From Fibrobacter sp. UWB4 (GTDB lineage: Bacteria > Fibrobacterota > Fibrobacteria > Fibrobacterales > Fibrobacteraceae), in the NCBI RefSeq assembly GCF_002210345.1, contig NZ_MWQI01000011.1:1-64000 (forward strand): a stretch of 64,000 nucleotides of DNA, written 5' to 3'. Position numbers and translations under genes: made by a program. Each line of letters begins with the position of its first letter. The first letter of the stretch is position 1. Positions 35,664 through 43,228 of the stretch are shown here, piece by piece. Under the pieces are notes generated by a model that had not been told where the DNA came from, did no database searches, and was given only the letters and a program-made list of their open reading frames with translations.

Positions 35664-35686
35664 TGCCGCCGATTTTGTCGGCGGCA
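35664..35686. terminator. Bidirectional terminator between convergent genes
   Basis: TGCCGCCGA and TCGGCGGCA pair perfectly (9 bp) around TTTTG. On the - strand it is followed by TTTCTTTTTG, so it serves the radical-SAM operon best; it also lies 22 bases past the + strand membrane gene. Confidence 0.82.
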
Positions 35687-35706
35687 GCATTTCTTAGCTT
35701 TATTCC

Positions 35707-36366
35707 TTAGCTTTCGAAGGGCCTTACTCTCAGCGTTACACCGAGCTCTTCGCAAATCTTGCGGCAACGCTCGATTTTTTCTTCGGGCATCACTTTCTCG
35801 ACGACGGTCATCACCACGTTTGGCACATGTTCTTTTGCAAGCACTGCGAATTCTTTCAGCGCATCGAAGGATTGGATTCCAAATCTCGAACGCGTGAGTT
35901 CCAGGAATTCTTCGGCGTCCGGGGCGTTCATCGAGATGGAAACGGTGTTGAAGCGGCCTTCGAGTTCAGGCGTTACGTCTCTGCCGTGGATCAGGTTTGC
36001 AAGTCCGTTCGTGTTGAGGCGGACCTTTAATTTCGGGTATTTGCCGTGCAGCAAGTCGATGACTTTGCACACGTCGTGGAGGCGTTCGAGCGGTTCGCCG
36101 TAGCCGCAAAAGACGAGTTCGTTGATGACGGAGAGGTCGTACTTGTCGAAAATGCTCATGACACCATCGACGCTCGGTTCGCCGCCCTTGAGCCAGAGCG
36201 AGTTGCCTTCCATCATTTTCTTTGTCTGGCGCAAGCAAAAAACGCAACTGCACGGGCAGCGGTTTGTCATGTTCACGTAAATATTCTTGCCAGTGATGTC
36301 GCCGCTGTTTGCAATGTCCAAATAACCGGCTTCCCCGACATTTCCAGTTACAGTATAAACAACCAT
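35707..36366 (-). CDS. Radical SAM protein, TatD-associated type
   Basis: 219 residues. The 4Fe-4S motif CxxxCxxC is present within NRCPCSCVFCLR (about residues 36-45), followed by GGEPSVDGVM and VFCGYGEPLERL, matching the short radical-SAM group annotated as TatD-family associated. The reaction is not known. It is the last gene of an operon with PdxY-like and CytX-like genes: its start directly follows the kinase stop. No tatD gene is present nearby. Confidence 0.82.
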   Translation of the reverse strand: MVVYTVTGNVGEAGYLDIANSGDITGKNIYVNMTNRCPCSCVFCLRQTKKMMEGNSLWLKGGEPSVDGVMSIFDKYDLSVINELVFCGYGEPLERLHDVCKVIDLLHGKYPKLKVRLNTNGLANLIHGRDVTPELEGRFNTVSISMNAPDAEEFLELTRSRFGIQSFDALKEFAVLAKEHVPNVVMTVVEKVMPEEKIERCRKICEELGVTLRVRPFES

Positions 36367-37197
36367 TTAATCCTCCATCAAGTCACGAAGGTACATCTCG
36401 AAGCACAGTCCCCAATGCGTGGGAACGTTATTGTCTTCGCAGTAGCGGATGCATTTTGTTACAAATTCAGCGGCCTTTTTGACCGATTCGTAAAAATCGT
36501 GGCCGTTCATGTACATGCCCGCGATGATTGAACTGATGACGTCTCCGGTTCCGCTGCGGTCGCCGCCGATGCGGTCCACCATCACGATTCGCGGTTCTTC
36601 GCCTTTGCTGTAGACGTAGTTCATGATTTGCTTGCTGTTGTACGGAATGCCGGTCACCACGATGTGTTCTGGGCCTTGTTCCGTGAGCTTGCGGCACATT
36701 TCGCTAAGCTCGGCGTCGGTGAATCCTTCGGCGCGGTATTCTGTATCGGTCAACGTGCAAAGTTCTGTCAAGTTCGGCGTCAAGATGTCGGCGTAGTGGA
36801 CAAGCGCCTTCATCTTCTCGCACAAATTCGGCGTGTAGGTCTCGTAGAGCTTGCCGTAGTCGCCCATCACGGGGTCCACCAAGGTAAACGATCCGTTTTT
36901 CTTGAATGTCTTGAAGAAATCGATGACGATGTCAACCTGTTCTTCGGAACCAAGGAACCCGGAAGCAATGGCGTCGAATGATAAATTCAAATCTTTGTAG
37001 GTTTGAATGTAATCGCGCATTTTTGACGTGTAATCGTCAAAGTAGTATTCGGGGAACTGCGTGTGCGCCGAAAGAACAGCGGTTGGTATTGTTACCGCTT
37101 GAATTTTCATGGCAGAAACAATCGGTGCCATGACAGCGATGGAGCACCGACCAAATCCTGTAACATCATTAATTAACGCGATTTTCTTTTGAGACAT
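36367..37197 (-). CDS. Pyridoxamine/pyridoxal kinase (PdxY-like)
   Basis: 276 residues of the ribokinase/PfkB fold. INDVTGFGRCSIAVMAPIVSAM is the pyridoxal-kinase opening and DRIGGDRSGTGDVISSIIAGM holds the GTGD anion-hole motif with the catalytic Asp. It phosphorylates B6 vitamers, or possibly hydroxymethylpyrimidine, since ThiD-like and PdxK-like activities overlap in this family. It lies 13 bases after the CytX-like permease, which suggests uptake and trapping of one vitamin precursor. Confidence 0.88.
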   Translation of the reverse strand: MSQKKIALINDVTGFGRCSIAVMAPIVSAMKIQAVTIPTAVLSAHTQFPEYYFDDYTSKMRDYIQTYKDLNLSFDAIASGFLGSEEQVDIVIDFFKTFKKNGSFTLVDPVMGDYGKLYETYTPNLCEKMKALVHYADILTPNLTELCTLTDTEYRAEGFTDAELSEMCRKLTEQGPEHIVVTGIPYNSKQIMNYVYSKGEEPRIVMVDRIGGDRSGTGDVISSIIAGMYMNGHDFYESVKKAAEFVTKCIRYCEDNNVPTHWGLCFEMYLRDLMED

Positions 37198-37210
37198 GGC
37201 GAACTAAAAG

Positions 37211-38422
37211 TTAAAAATCTTTCTTTTCCGACAGTACGCGCACGGATGCAAATGCTGCCGAAACGATGACTGCAAGGAGCGTGGGGCCGAGAAAAACGGA
37301 ATCGAAATGTTCTGCGACCTGGTAGGCGATAAAACCGGCGAGCCAGGCGAAAATGTTCCAGAGCCAAGCGCCGAGCGATTCGGTGCGTTCCTTCGAGAAG
37401 TAGAATGAAACGAGAAGTACGGCAGCCATCGGGGCGAATACGGAGGCGATCAGGTAGAGGAAGCTGATGTAATGTTCCATGATTCCTGAAATGGCGAGAG
37501 CAGCGCTCAAGAAACTCACGACGACACCTGCAATTTTCGGATTTATTTTACTGTAAATAGCCTTGGAAGATTCACCTGCGGAATTGGCGGCGAGGAAGTT
37601 TGTTGTCACTGTCGAAAGTACCACGATGATGATGCCCGGAATGCCGAGGCCTGCAAGGAGAATGGCTTGCGCGATGTTGTTGCCTGCGCCAATGCCCGAA
37701 ATTTCGATACCGATAATGTACATCCAGAGGCTTGCAAACGTGTAGGCGATGGCAGAAATTGCCGTTGCCTTTACTGGTTTTTCGGCATCCTTCGTGTAGT
37801 CAGAAATGACGGGTAGCCAAGAAATCGGCATGGCGATTGAAATTTCGAAAATGTTCCAGAACTTGAGCGCGGTAGCGGTCGCTGCGTTCCCAGCGGCGCT
37901 TGCAACATTAGCGGCTGCACTTGAACCGCTGCCGAGTCCGAACAACTTCACAGAAAGAATCGCGAGCAGAACGGTGAGGGCTGCCATCACGACTGTTGTC
38001 ACGTTGGCGGAACGGCGGATGCCCACATAGACCCATGCGGCGATAAGTGCGGCGAGAATCACGCAAGTCAAGGGGAAGGATATCGGCAAGTTGAGCCCTG
38101 CCAAAGCCGAAGCTCCTTGCGCGTTCAAGACGGCGACCCAGGCTAGCAACTGGAACGTGTTCAACGCAGCGAAGAACTTGGAGCCGTATTTGCCGAATGA
38201 GGATTTGGTCGTTTCCATGGCGTTCAAGCGGACGCGCGCTCCGATGAGGCCCACGAAAAAGAGCAGGATGCCGCCAAAAATGTGCCCGAGCACAAGCGGG
38301 AGCCAAAGCGAATCCCTTGCGGCGGCAGCGCCAATTTCTATACCCGCTTCGATTTCGGAAACGGAGATGGCGACGCCAAACCATATAATTCCATTTGCAA
38401 AAAGTCCTGTGCGTTTATCCAT
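37211..38422 (-). CDS. NCS1-family permease, CytX-like (hydroxymethylpyrimidine?)
   Basis: 403 residues with about twelve hydrophobic helices. LFANGIIWFGVAISVSEIEAG at the start, then the GHIFGGILLFFVGLIGARVR region, resemble the cytosine-permease-like CytX group linked to thiamin precursor uptake. The two downstream genes are a PdxY-like kinase and a radical SAM protein. No TPP riboswitch is visible upstream. Instead a LysR-type operator matching that of metE lies about 160-200 bases before the start. Confidence 0.85.
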   Translation of the reverse strand: MDKRTGLFANGIIWFGVAISVSEIEAGIEIGAAAARDSLWLPLVLGHIFGGILLFFVGLIGARVRLNAMETTKSSFGKYGSKFFAALNTFQLLAWVAVLNAQGASALAGLNLPISFPLTCVILAALIAAWVYVGIRRSANVTTVVMAALTVLLAILSVKLFGLGSGSSAAANVASAAGNAATATALKFWNIFEISIAMPISWLPVISDYTKDAEKPVKATAISAIAYTFASLWMYIIGIEISGIGAGNNIAQAILLAGLGIPGIIIVVLSTVTTNFLAANSAGESSKAIYSKINPKIAGVVVSFLSAALAISGIMEHYISFLYLIASVFAPMAAVLLVSFYFSKERTESLGAWLWNIFAWLAGFIAYQVAEHFDSVFLGPTLLAVIVSAAFASVRVLSEKKDF

Positions 38423-38462
38423 ATTACGCCTCCTGTTGTCTCTTTCGCTTGTCGCTTCGCTT

Positions 38463-38496
38463 TCGTCATCCTGAAGCCGAAGGCGATAGGATCCAT
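38463..38496. repeat. GTCATCCTGAG...AGGATC dispersed element, copy 2
   Basis: GTCATCCTGAAGCCGAAGGC followed by GATAGGATCC, sharing ends with the copy at 34228. It sits 40 bases upstream of the cytX-like start. Confidence 0.55.
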
Positions 38497-38575
38497 TATT
38501 TCTTGCATTTGTTTTTTGATGCTTCTTTCAAATGCGGCACAAAGATAGCAATGGGGTGGGGTGGTCGCAAGACCT

Positions 38576-38623
38576 ATTATATATACTACTTTTTTATGCT
38601 TTGTTATAGATTTTTGCTATAGA
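38576..38623 (-). promoter_or_regulatory. LysR-type operator and -10 upstream of the cytX-like operon
   Basis: The dyad TATAG-N7-CTATA lies at 38605-38621 and shares 15 of 16 bases with the metE-lysR site over TATAGATTTTTNCTAT. The left flank ATACTA...TTTTTATGC is also shared, with a one-base shift. A TATAAT read on the - strand lies at 38576-38581. This suggests the same LysR regulator controls both operons. Confidence 0.6.
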
Positions 38624-38684
38624 AACGCTGTGGTGATAGAATTTGGTTAGAGATTGTTTTTGATGAAATTTGTGTATAAATGGA

Positions 38685-38714
38685 AATCCCCGCGGCATTA
38701 TGCACACGGGGATT
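38685..38714 (-). terminator. Hairpin downstream of metE
   Basis: AATCCCCG and CGGGGATT pair perfectly around a 14-base loop, about 110 bases after the metE stop on its strand. No clear T tract follows on either strand, so termination is uncertain. Confidence 0.45.
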
Positions 38715-38730
38715 GATTCGTTTACCGTCA

Positions 38731-38804
38731 TTGCAAGGGTTTGATCGATAGACTAGAGCGAACTTGGAATCTGTCTATCAATGAAGATAGTTGTAGCCTT
38801 GCAA
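38731..38804. other. Long inverted structure in the metE 3' region
   Basis: TTGCAAGG (38731-38738) pairs with CCTTGCAA (38797-38804), and inside it GATAGAC (38747-38753) pairs with GTCTATC (38773-38779). The nested helices would fold a 74-base RNA or DNA cruciform. No T tract follows. Confidence 0.5.
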
Positions 38805-38825
38805 CAACAGCAGAGGTGTAACTTT

Positions 38826-41093
38826 TTACTTTTCTTCGCGCAGCTTCTTGGCAGCGGCGACGAGGTTCTTGAGGCTTGCTGTGGTTTCTGTTTCGCCACG
38901 AGTCTTGAGGCCGCAATCCGGGTTCACCCACACATTCTGTTGCGGAACCTTTGCGATGATTTTGTGGAGCGCGTCAACGATTTCCTGTTCAGACGGTACA
39001 CGCGGAGAGTGAATGTCGTAAACACCCGGGCCCACCTGCGTTTCGAACTTGGCGTCGTTCAAGGCGTCGAGCAGCTTGAGGTCAGAACGGCTGGCTTCGA
39101 ACGTGATGACGTCGGCATCCATGTTGTCGATGTCGCGGACGATATCGTTGAATTCACTATAGCACATGTGCGTGTGGATCTGCGTTTCGGGCTTGACCTT
39201 GGCGTGAACCAGGCGGAATGCCGGAATGGCCCAGTCAAGGTATTCCTTGTGCCAGTCGCTCTTGCGGAGCGGCAACTTTTCGCGGAGAGCGGCTTCGTCA
39301 ATCTGGATGATTCTGATGCCGTTCTTTTCGAGGTCCAAAACTTCGTCACGGATGGCAAGGCCGATTTCCTGAGCCTGCGTCTTGAGTGAAACATCTTCGC
39401 GCGGGAAGGACCAGTTGAGAATCGTGACAGGACCCGTAAGCATGCCCTTCACCGGCTTCTTGGTGCAACTTTGTGCGAAAACGGACCATTCAACCGTAAT
39501 CGGAGCGCTGCGGCTCACGTCACCCCAAACGACAGGCGGCTTCACGCAACGGGTACCGTAGCTCTGCACCCAGGCGTTCTGCGTGAACACAAAGCCGTCG
39601 ATCTTGGAACCGAAATATTCCACCATGTCATTACGTTCAAATTCACCGTGGACAATCACGTCAAGGCCAATTTCTTCTTGCAACTTGATGCATTCGGCAA
39701 TCTTCTTCTGGTTGAATGCCACATACTGTTCCTTGGAAATTTCGCCCTTGCGGAATGCGGCGCGGTTGGCGCGGACTTCGGCAGTCTGCGGGAAGGAACC
39801 GATTGTCGTTGTCGGGAAGGCCGGCAACTTGAATTCAGCTTTCTGCACTTCGCGGCGTTCGAGACGGCTCGGCTTGCGTTCGAAATCGGCAGCAGTGAGA
39901 GCGGCCAGTTCAGCCTGCACCTTGGCGTTCGCCTGCACACGAGCACTTGCAAAAAGCGCGCGATTCTTTTCGAGTGCGTCTGCGTCAGCACTTGCGAGTT
40001 CTGCAATTTCCACAAGCTTTTCTTCGGCGAATGCGAAGTGCTTGAGAATGTCAGCCGAAAGCTTCTGTTCTGCGGCGACCGTGTAAGGCACGTGCAAGAG
40101 AGAGCAAGAAGTGCCGACAACAACGTTTTCTGCAGCGACATATTTCTTGATTTCAGCGAGGATTGCGTTCTTCTGTGCGTAATCAGCGCGCCAGATGTTC
40201 TTGCCGTTCACAACGCCAGCCAAGAGGAGCGTGTCCTTCGGGAAGCCTGTTTTCAAAAGTTCGAGAGACTGAAGACCTTCGACGAAATCCAAACCGATAG
40301 CGTCAAAGCCGAGTGCGGTCACATCCTGATAAACATCGCGGATGTCGCCGAAGTAAGTCTGCAATGCAATCTTGAGGTTCTTCTTTTCGCCGATCTTTCT
40401 CAAGAGTTCAGCGTAAATCGTCTTGAAGAGTTCGCGTTCTTCTGCAGTCACGTCGAAGACGAGTGCCGGTTCTGCGAAAGAAATCCACTTGGCGCCTGCG
40501 GCGGCGAGCTTTTCAGCGAGTTCTGCGTAAGCGTTGACGGCTGCTGCTGCGAAGTCCTTGGCCTTCTTGTTGCCATTGTAACGTGCAAGACGGAGGAACG
40601 TGTATGCGCCAATCAGAGTCGGGACGGATTCGATGCCGGCTGCCTTGGCTTCGTTGAATTCTTCAACAGGCTTCTTGCCGACGAGCTTAAGTTCGGTAGC
40701 ATCGTCAATTTCCGGAACAATGTAATGATAGTTCGTATTGAACCACTTCTTCATCGGGAGTGCCTTCACGTCGCCCTTTGCGCCCTGATAGCCGTGAGCG
40801 GCTGCGAAATACTTTTCGAGTGTGCTCAATTCGAGGCTCTTGTAGCGTTCCGGCACGACGTTCAGCAAAAATGCGGTGTCGAGAACGTTATCGTAGAACG
40901 AGAAGTCGTTGGACGGGATGAAGTCGATACCTGCGGCCTTCTGCTTCTGCCAACCATACTGGCGGATTTCTGCGGCGACCTTCTGAAGTTCTGCTTCGGA
41001 GATTTCGCCCTTGAAGAACTTTTCGCTTGCGAACTTGAGTTCACGATTCTTACCGATACGCGGGAAACCAATTACAGATGTTTTAATGCTCAT
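38826..41093 (-). CDS. metE: Cobalamin-independent methionine synthase MetE
   Basis: 755 residues, the normal two-barrel length. The C-terminal catalytic barrel has the zinc ligands in [12 protein letters not shown] and [11 protein letters not shown], plus [17 protein letters not shown]. It transfers a methyl group from methyltetrahydrofolate polyglutamate to homocysteine, giving methionine. It is divergent from a LysR regulator (140 bases between starts). A -35 TTTACC and -10 TATATT with 17-base spacing fit its promoter. Confidence 0.97.
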   Translation of the reverse strand: MSIKTSVIGFPRIGKNRELKFASEKFFKGEISEAELQKVAAEIRQYGWQKQKAAGIDFIPSNDFSFYDNVLDTAFLLNVVPERYKSLELSTLEKYFAAAHGYQGAKGDVKALPMKKWFNTNYHYIVPEIDDATELKLVGKKPVEEFNEAKAAGIESVPTLIGAYTFLRLARYNGNKKAKDFAAAAVNAYAELAEKLAAAGAKWISFAEPALVFDVTAEERELFKTIYAELLRKIGEKKNLKIALQTYFGDIRDVYQDVTALGFDAIGLDFVEGLQSLELLKTGFPKDTLLLAGVVNGKNIWRADYAQKNAILAEIKKYVAAENVVVGTSCSLLHVPYTVAAEQKLSADILKHFAFAEEKLVEIAELASADADALEKNRALFASARVQANAKVQAELAALTAADFERKPSRLERREVQKAEFKLPAFPTTTIGSFPQTAEVRANRAAFRKGEISKEQYVAFNQKKIAECIKLQEEIGLDVIVHGEFERNDMVEYFGSKIDGFVFTQNAWVQSYGTRCVKPPVVWGDVSRSAPITVEWSVFAQSCTKKPVKGMLTGPVTILNWSFPREDVSLKTQAQEIGLAIRDEVLDLEKNGIRIIQIDEAALREKLPLRKSDWHKEYLDWAIPAFRLVHAKVKPETQIHTHMCYSEFNDIVRDIDNMDADVITFEASRSDLKLLDALNDAKFETQVGPGVYDIHSPRVPSEQEIVDALHKIIAKVPQQNVWVNPDCGLKTRGETETTASLKNLVAAAKKLREEK

Positions 41094-41135
41094 AGTGTTT
41101 TACCTACCTTTTTACTTTGTTTTTTGAACGCTCCA

Positions 41136-41204
41136 AATATACCTCACTTTTTATCATCGGTAAAATACTATTTTTTATGCGTTCACTATAGATTTTTTCT
41201 ATGG
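41136..41204 (-). promoter_or_regulatory. metE promoter with LysR-type operator
   Basis: On the - strand, -35 TTTACC (41159-41164) and -10 TATATT (41136-41141) are 17 bases apart. The dyad TATAG-N7-CTATG (41187-41203) is centred about 66 bases upstream of the expected start point, the usual place for a LysR recognition site that activates. It is also 30 bases from the lysR ATG, so it could give autoregulation. Confidence 0.65.
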
Positions 41205-41233
41205 TGATTTATAACTAGCGATAAGGAAAACTT

Positions 41234-42139
41234 ATGACTCTACAACAACTTAAATATGCCATTGCCATTGCAGACACGCGAAACATCACCGAAGCCTCCA
41301 AGCGAGTCTTTATCTCGCAACCGAGCCTTACCGCTGCTATCCACGAACTCGAAGAAGAAATGGGCGTGACGATTTTCAACCGTTCCAACAAAGGCGTGAC
41401 CATCACAAACGAAGGCGATGAATTCCTTTCGTACGCAAGGCAAGTTCTGGAACAGGCAACGCTCTTGGAAGACCGCTATAAAGGCGGCAAGGGCGGCAAC
41501 ATGATTTTCTCCGTCAGCTGCCAGCACTATTCTTTTGCCGTGAATGCGTTTGTCGATGTTATCCGCAAGTTCGGCGGCCCGAGCTACGATTTTACGCTCC
41601 GTGAAACGCAAACAAACGAAATCATTGACGATGTAGCCAAAATGAAAAGTGAAATGGGCGTGCTTTACCTCAGCGATAAAAACGAAAAGGTTATCACGAA
41701 GCTCATACAAAAGAATAACCTCGTATTTGAACCGCTTTTTGCAACACCGCTGCACGTGTTCATGTCGTCAAAGAACCCTCTCGCAAAAAAAGAAAAAATC
41801 ACTCTCGCCGACCTCAAGCCGTTCCCGTACTTGACTTACGAACAGGGCGATTTCAACTCCTTCTACTTTGCCGAAGAACCGCTCACCGCTATCGATTTCG
41901 ATTGCCCGCGAAACATCAAAGTCCGCGACCGCGCCACGCTTTTCAACTTGCTTATCGGCCTTGACGGCTACACCATTTGCTCCGGCGTCATTAGCCACAA
42001 ACTCAACGGCAAGAACATCATCGCAAAACGCCTTGATGTCCACGACAAAATGACTGTCGGTTATGTTATGCGCAAAGGTGTCACGAAATCACGCTACGCC
42101 GAAGCGTACATTGCAGCACTAAAGAAGCATTGCAAGTAG
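41234..42139 (+). CDS. LysR-family regulator, likely of metE
   Basis: 301 residues. The N-terminal winged HTH reads MTLQQLKYAIAIADTRNITEASKRVFISQPSLTAAI (key positions: A20, S33-L35), then a linker helix and a periplasmic-binding-like effector domain (from about 90). Divergent placement next to metE with a LysR dyad between them supports control of metE. In enterobacteria MetR does this with homocysteine as co-inducer; the ligand here is unknown. A matching site before the cytX-like operon widens the likely regulon. AAGGAAAACTT precedes the ATG. Confidence 0.9.
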   Translation: MTLQQLKYAIAIADTRNITEASKRVFISQPSLTAAIHELEEEMGVTIFNRSNKGVTITNEGDEFLSYARQVLEQATLLEDRYKGGKGGNMIFSVSCQHYSFAVNAFVDVIRKFGGPSYDFTLRETQTNEIIDDVAKMKSEMGVLYLSDKNEKVITKLIQKNNLVFEPLFATPLHVFMSSKNPLAKKEKITLADLKPFPYLTYEQGDFNSFYFAEEPLTAIDFDCPRNIKVRDRATLFNLLIGLDGYTICSGVISHKLNGKNIIAKRLDVHDKMTVGYVMRKGVTKSRYAEAYIAALKKHCK

Positions 42140-42177
42140 GGGGGGGGCGCTGTCATCCTGGAGGACAATGTCCGATA

Positions 42178-42597
42178 TTACACGAACTCAATTACGAGCT
42201 GCTTGCCGAGAGCATGTGCCAGCTTGTAGAGTGTCTCGATGGAAGGTGAACCTTTCGGAGTTTCAAAGCGTTGGTATGCTTGCGGGGTGATGTTTGCGCG
42301 TCGTGCCACATCGCTTTTCTTTTGACCCCTGCGTGCTTCAAAGAGTTTGTATGCAATTTCGATTCGCGGGGAAAGTTCGACCGGGTAGAGCCCCTTGTCG
42401 GAATCAGGCATCGTCTTAGGAAGAATCATTGTGTTGCCAAGATCCAGGTCGCATTCCATCGCACCGTCCAGCGCGTCCTTCGCCTGCTTGAGTGCTTCCT
42501 CCTGCGTGTCGCCGAACGCGTTCACGTTGGGCAGATCGGGGAACGAAACCACGAAGCCCATGTCCTTGTCTTTCTCAATTTTCGCTGCGTAATTCAT
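42178..42597 (-). CDS. hicB: HicB antitoxin with C-terminal HTH
   Basis: 139 residues. The N-terminal HicB fold is MNYAAKIEKDKDMGFVVSFPDLP, followed by EALKQAKDALDGAM; the C-terminal part is an HTH (KSDVARRANITPQAYQRFE). It neutralises HicA and represses the operon. It starts 8 bases after the hicA stop, toxin first, as usual for hicAB. HicB length with an HTH is normal for the longer HicB group. Confidence 0.92.
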   Translation of the reverse strand: MNYAAKIEKDKDMGFVVSFPDLPNVNAFGDTQEEALKQAKDALDGAMECDLDLGNTMILPKTMPDSDKGLYPVELSPRIEIAYKLFEARRGQKKSDVARRANITPQAYQRFETPKGSPSIETLYKLAHALGKQLVIEFV

Positions 42598-42605
42598 GGA
42601 TGCCT

Positions 42606-42782
42606 CTACTGGTCAAATTGTTTCAAGATGCGCTTGAGATAGACGCCTTCTATCTCGTGCTTGTTTCGTTGTATGGGGACGGGACGCTTGCCTTGCTTCA
42701 CGAATATGTGGTGGTCGCCGTTGATTCGCCCTAGTTCCCATCCTCTTTTCTTTGCGTAATCGCAGATTTCTTTAAATTTCAT
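42606..42782 (-). CDS. hicA: HicA mRNA interferase toxin
   Basis: 58 residues: MKFKEICDYAKKRGWELGR then NGDHHIFVKQGKRP and LKRILKQFDQ. The dsRBD-like fold and the catalytic His in the DHHIF motif identify HicA, which cleaves mRNA. The ATG at 42782 has no Shine-Dalgarno; the -10 box ends only 5 bases upstream, so the mRNA may be leaderless. hicB follows on the same strand. Confidence 0.9.
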   Translation of the reverse strand: MKFKEICDYAKKRGWELGRINGDHHIFVKQGKRPVPIQRNKHEIEGVYLKRILKQFDQ

Positions 42783-42787
42783 TGTTT

Positions 42788-42827
42788 AAAATACAATATA
42801 TTTATTTAATTGTCAATATATTTGTTT
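42788..42827 (-). promoter_or_regulatory. hicAB promoter with direct-repeat operator
   Basis: On the - strand, -35 TTGACA (42811-42816) and -10 TATTTT (42788-42793) have a 17-base spacer. On the + strand CAATATATTTATTT (42794) and CAATATATTTGTTT (42814) are direct repeats offset by 20 bases, covering spacer and -35. HicB with its HTH is the likely binder. Confidence 0.6.
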
Positions 42828-42854
42828 ATAAAAATAGAGGGAAGCACTCTATTT

Positions 42855-43019
42855 TCACCCCTTTTTCACCAAAATTTGAATATCAAGCAGCTTTTCCCAG
42901 TCTGCTTTGGTGCGCTTTTCGCGGGGGATGCTCCAGAAGTTTTTCCAGATTTCGTTGTTGAGGGAATCGATTTCGGCGGCTTGGGCGTCGGTGACTGTGC
43001 CGTTAGCGGTACTGTACAT
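42855..43019 (-). CDS. Small hypothetical protein
   Basis: 54 residues from ATG at 43019, MYSTANGTVTDAQAAEIDSL, then a helical acidic/basic stretch ending DIQILVKKG. AAGGAGCACAAA is a strong Shine-Dalgarno for this ATG; a longer frame to 43097 has none. A good sigma-70 promoter lies upstream on its strand. No family is recognised. It stands between hicAB and the restriction operon. Confidence 0.6.
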   Translation of the reverse strand: MYSTANGTVTDAQAAEIDSLNNEIWKNFWSIPREKRTKADWEKLLDIQILVKKG

Positions 43020-43078
43020 TTTGTGCTCCTTTCTGCGTACAAGCTTTATCAACGCAGATGTTTTTAAACGACTATCTA

Positions 43079-43107
43079 AAACTACACTTTTGAGCACTAT
43101 TTGTCAA
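43079..43107 (-). promoter_or_regulatory. Promoter of the 54-residue ORF
   Basis: TTGACA (43102-43107) and TAGTTT (43079-43084) on the - strand, spacer exactly 17 bases, about 60 bases before the ATG at 43019. Confidence 0.5.
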
Positions 43108-43228
43108 GAGGTGAAATTGAATTTTTCAAATGCGCCGAAAGTCAATAATTTTTTTGCCGTGACACTTTACTGACAGCGTAAAAACTTATATTCTCGAAGA
43201 GCTTTTTATACACCCAGATATTGTTTTT

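Larger units (their letters stand above)
38423..38825. other. 403-base intergenic region between cytX-like gene and metE 3' end
   Basis: No ORF is supported here. Going right, it holds a GTCATCCTGA...AGGATCC element (38463-38496), a G-rich stretch, a - strand TATAAT (38576-38581), the LysR-type operator (38583-38623), a plain hairpin (38685-38714) and a long two-helix inverted structure (38731-38804). Confidence 0.7.

Noticed and set aside
38731-38804. Integron attC-like site
   Set aside because: The ends lack the RYYYAAC/GTTRRRY core and no integrase or cassette array is nearby.
39471-41207. 578-codon open frame antisense to metE
   Set aside because: It mirrors the whole metE frame, lacks a ribosome site and family motif, and arises from the strong codon bias of metE.
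42139-42147. Run of nine G after the LysR gene as a phase-variation tract
   Set aside because: It begins at the last base of the stop codon and lies outside promoter or coding positions, so length change would have no evident effect.
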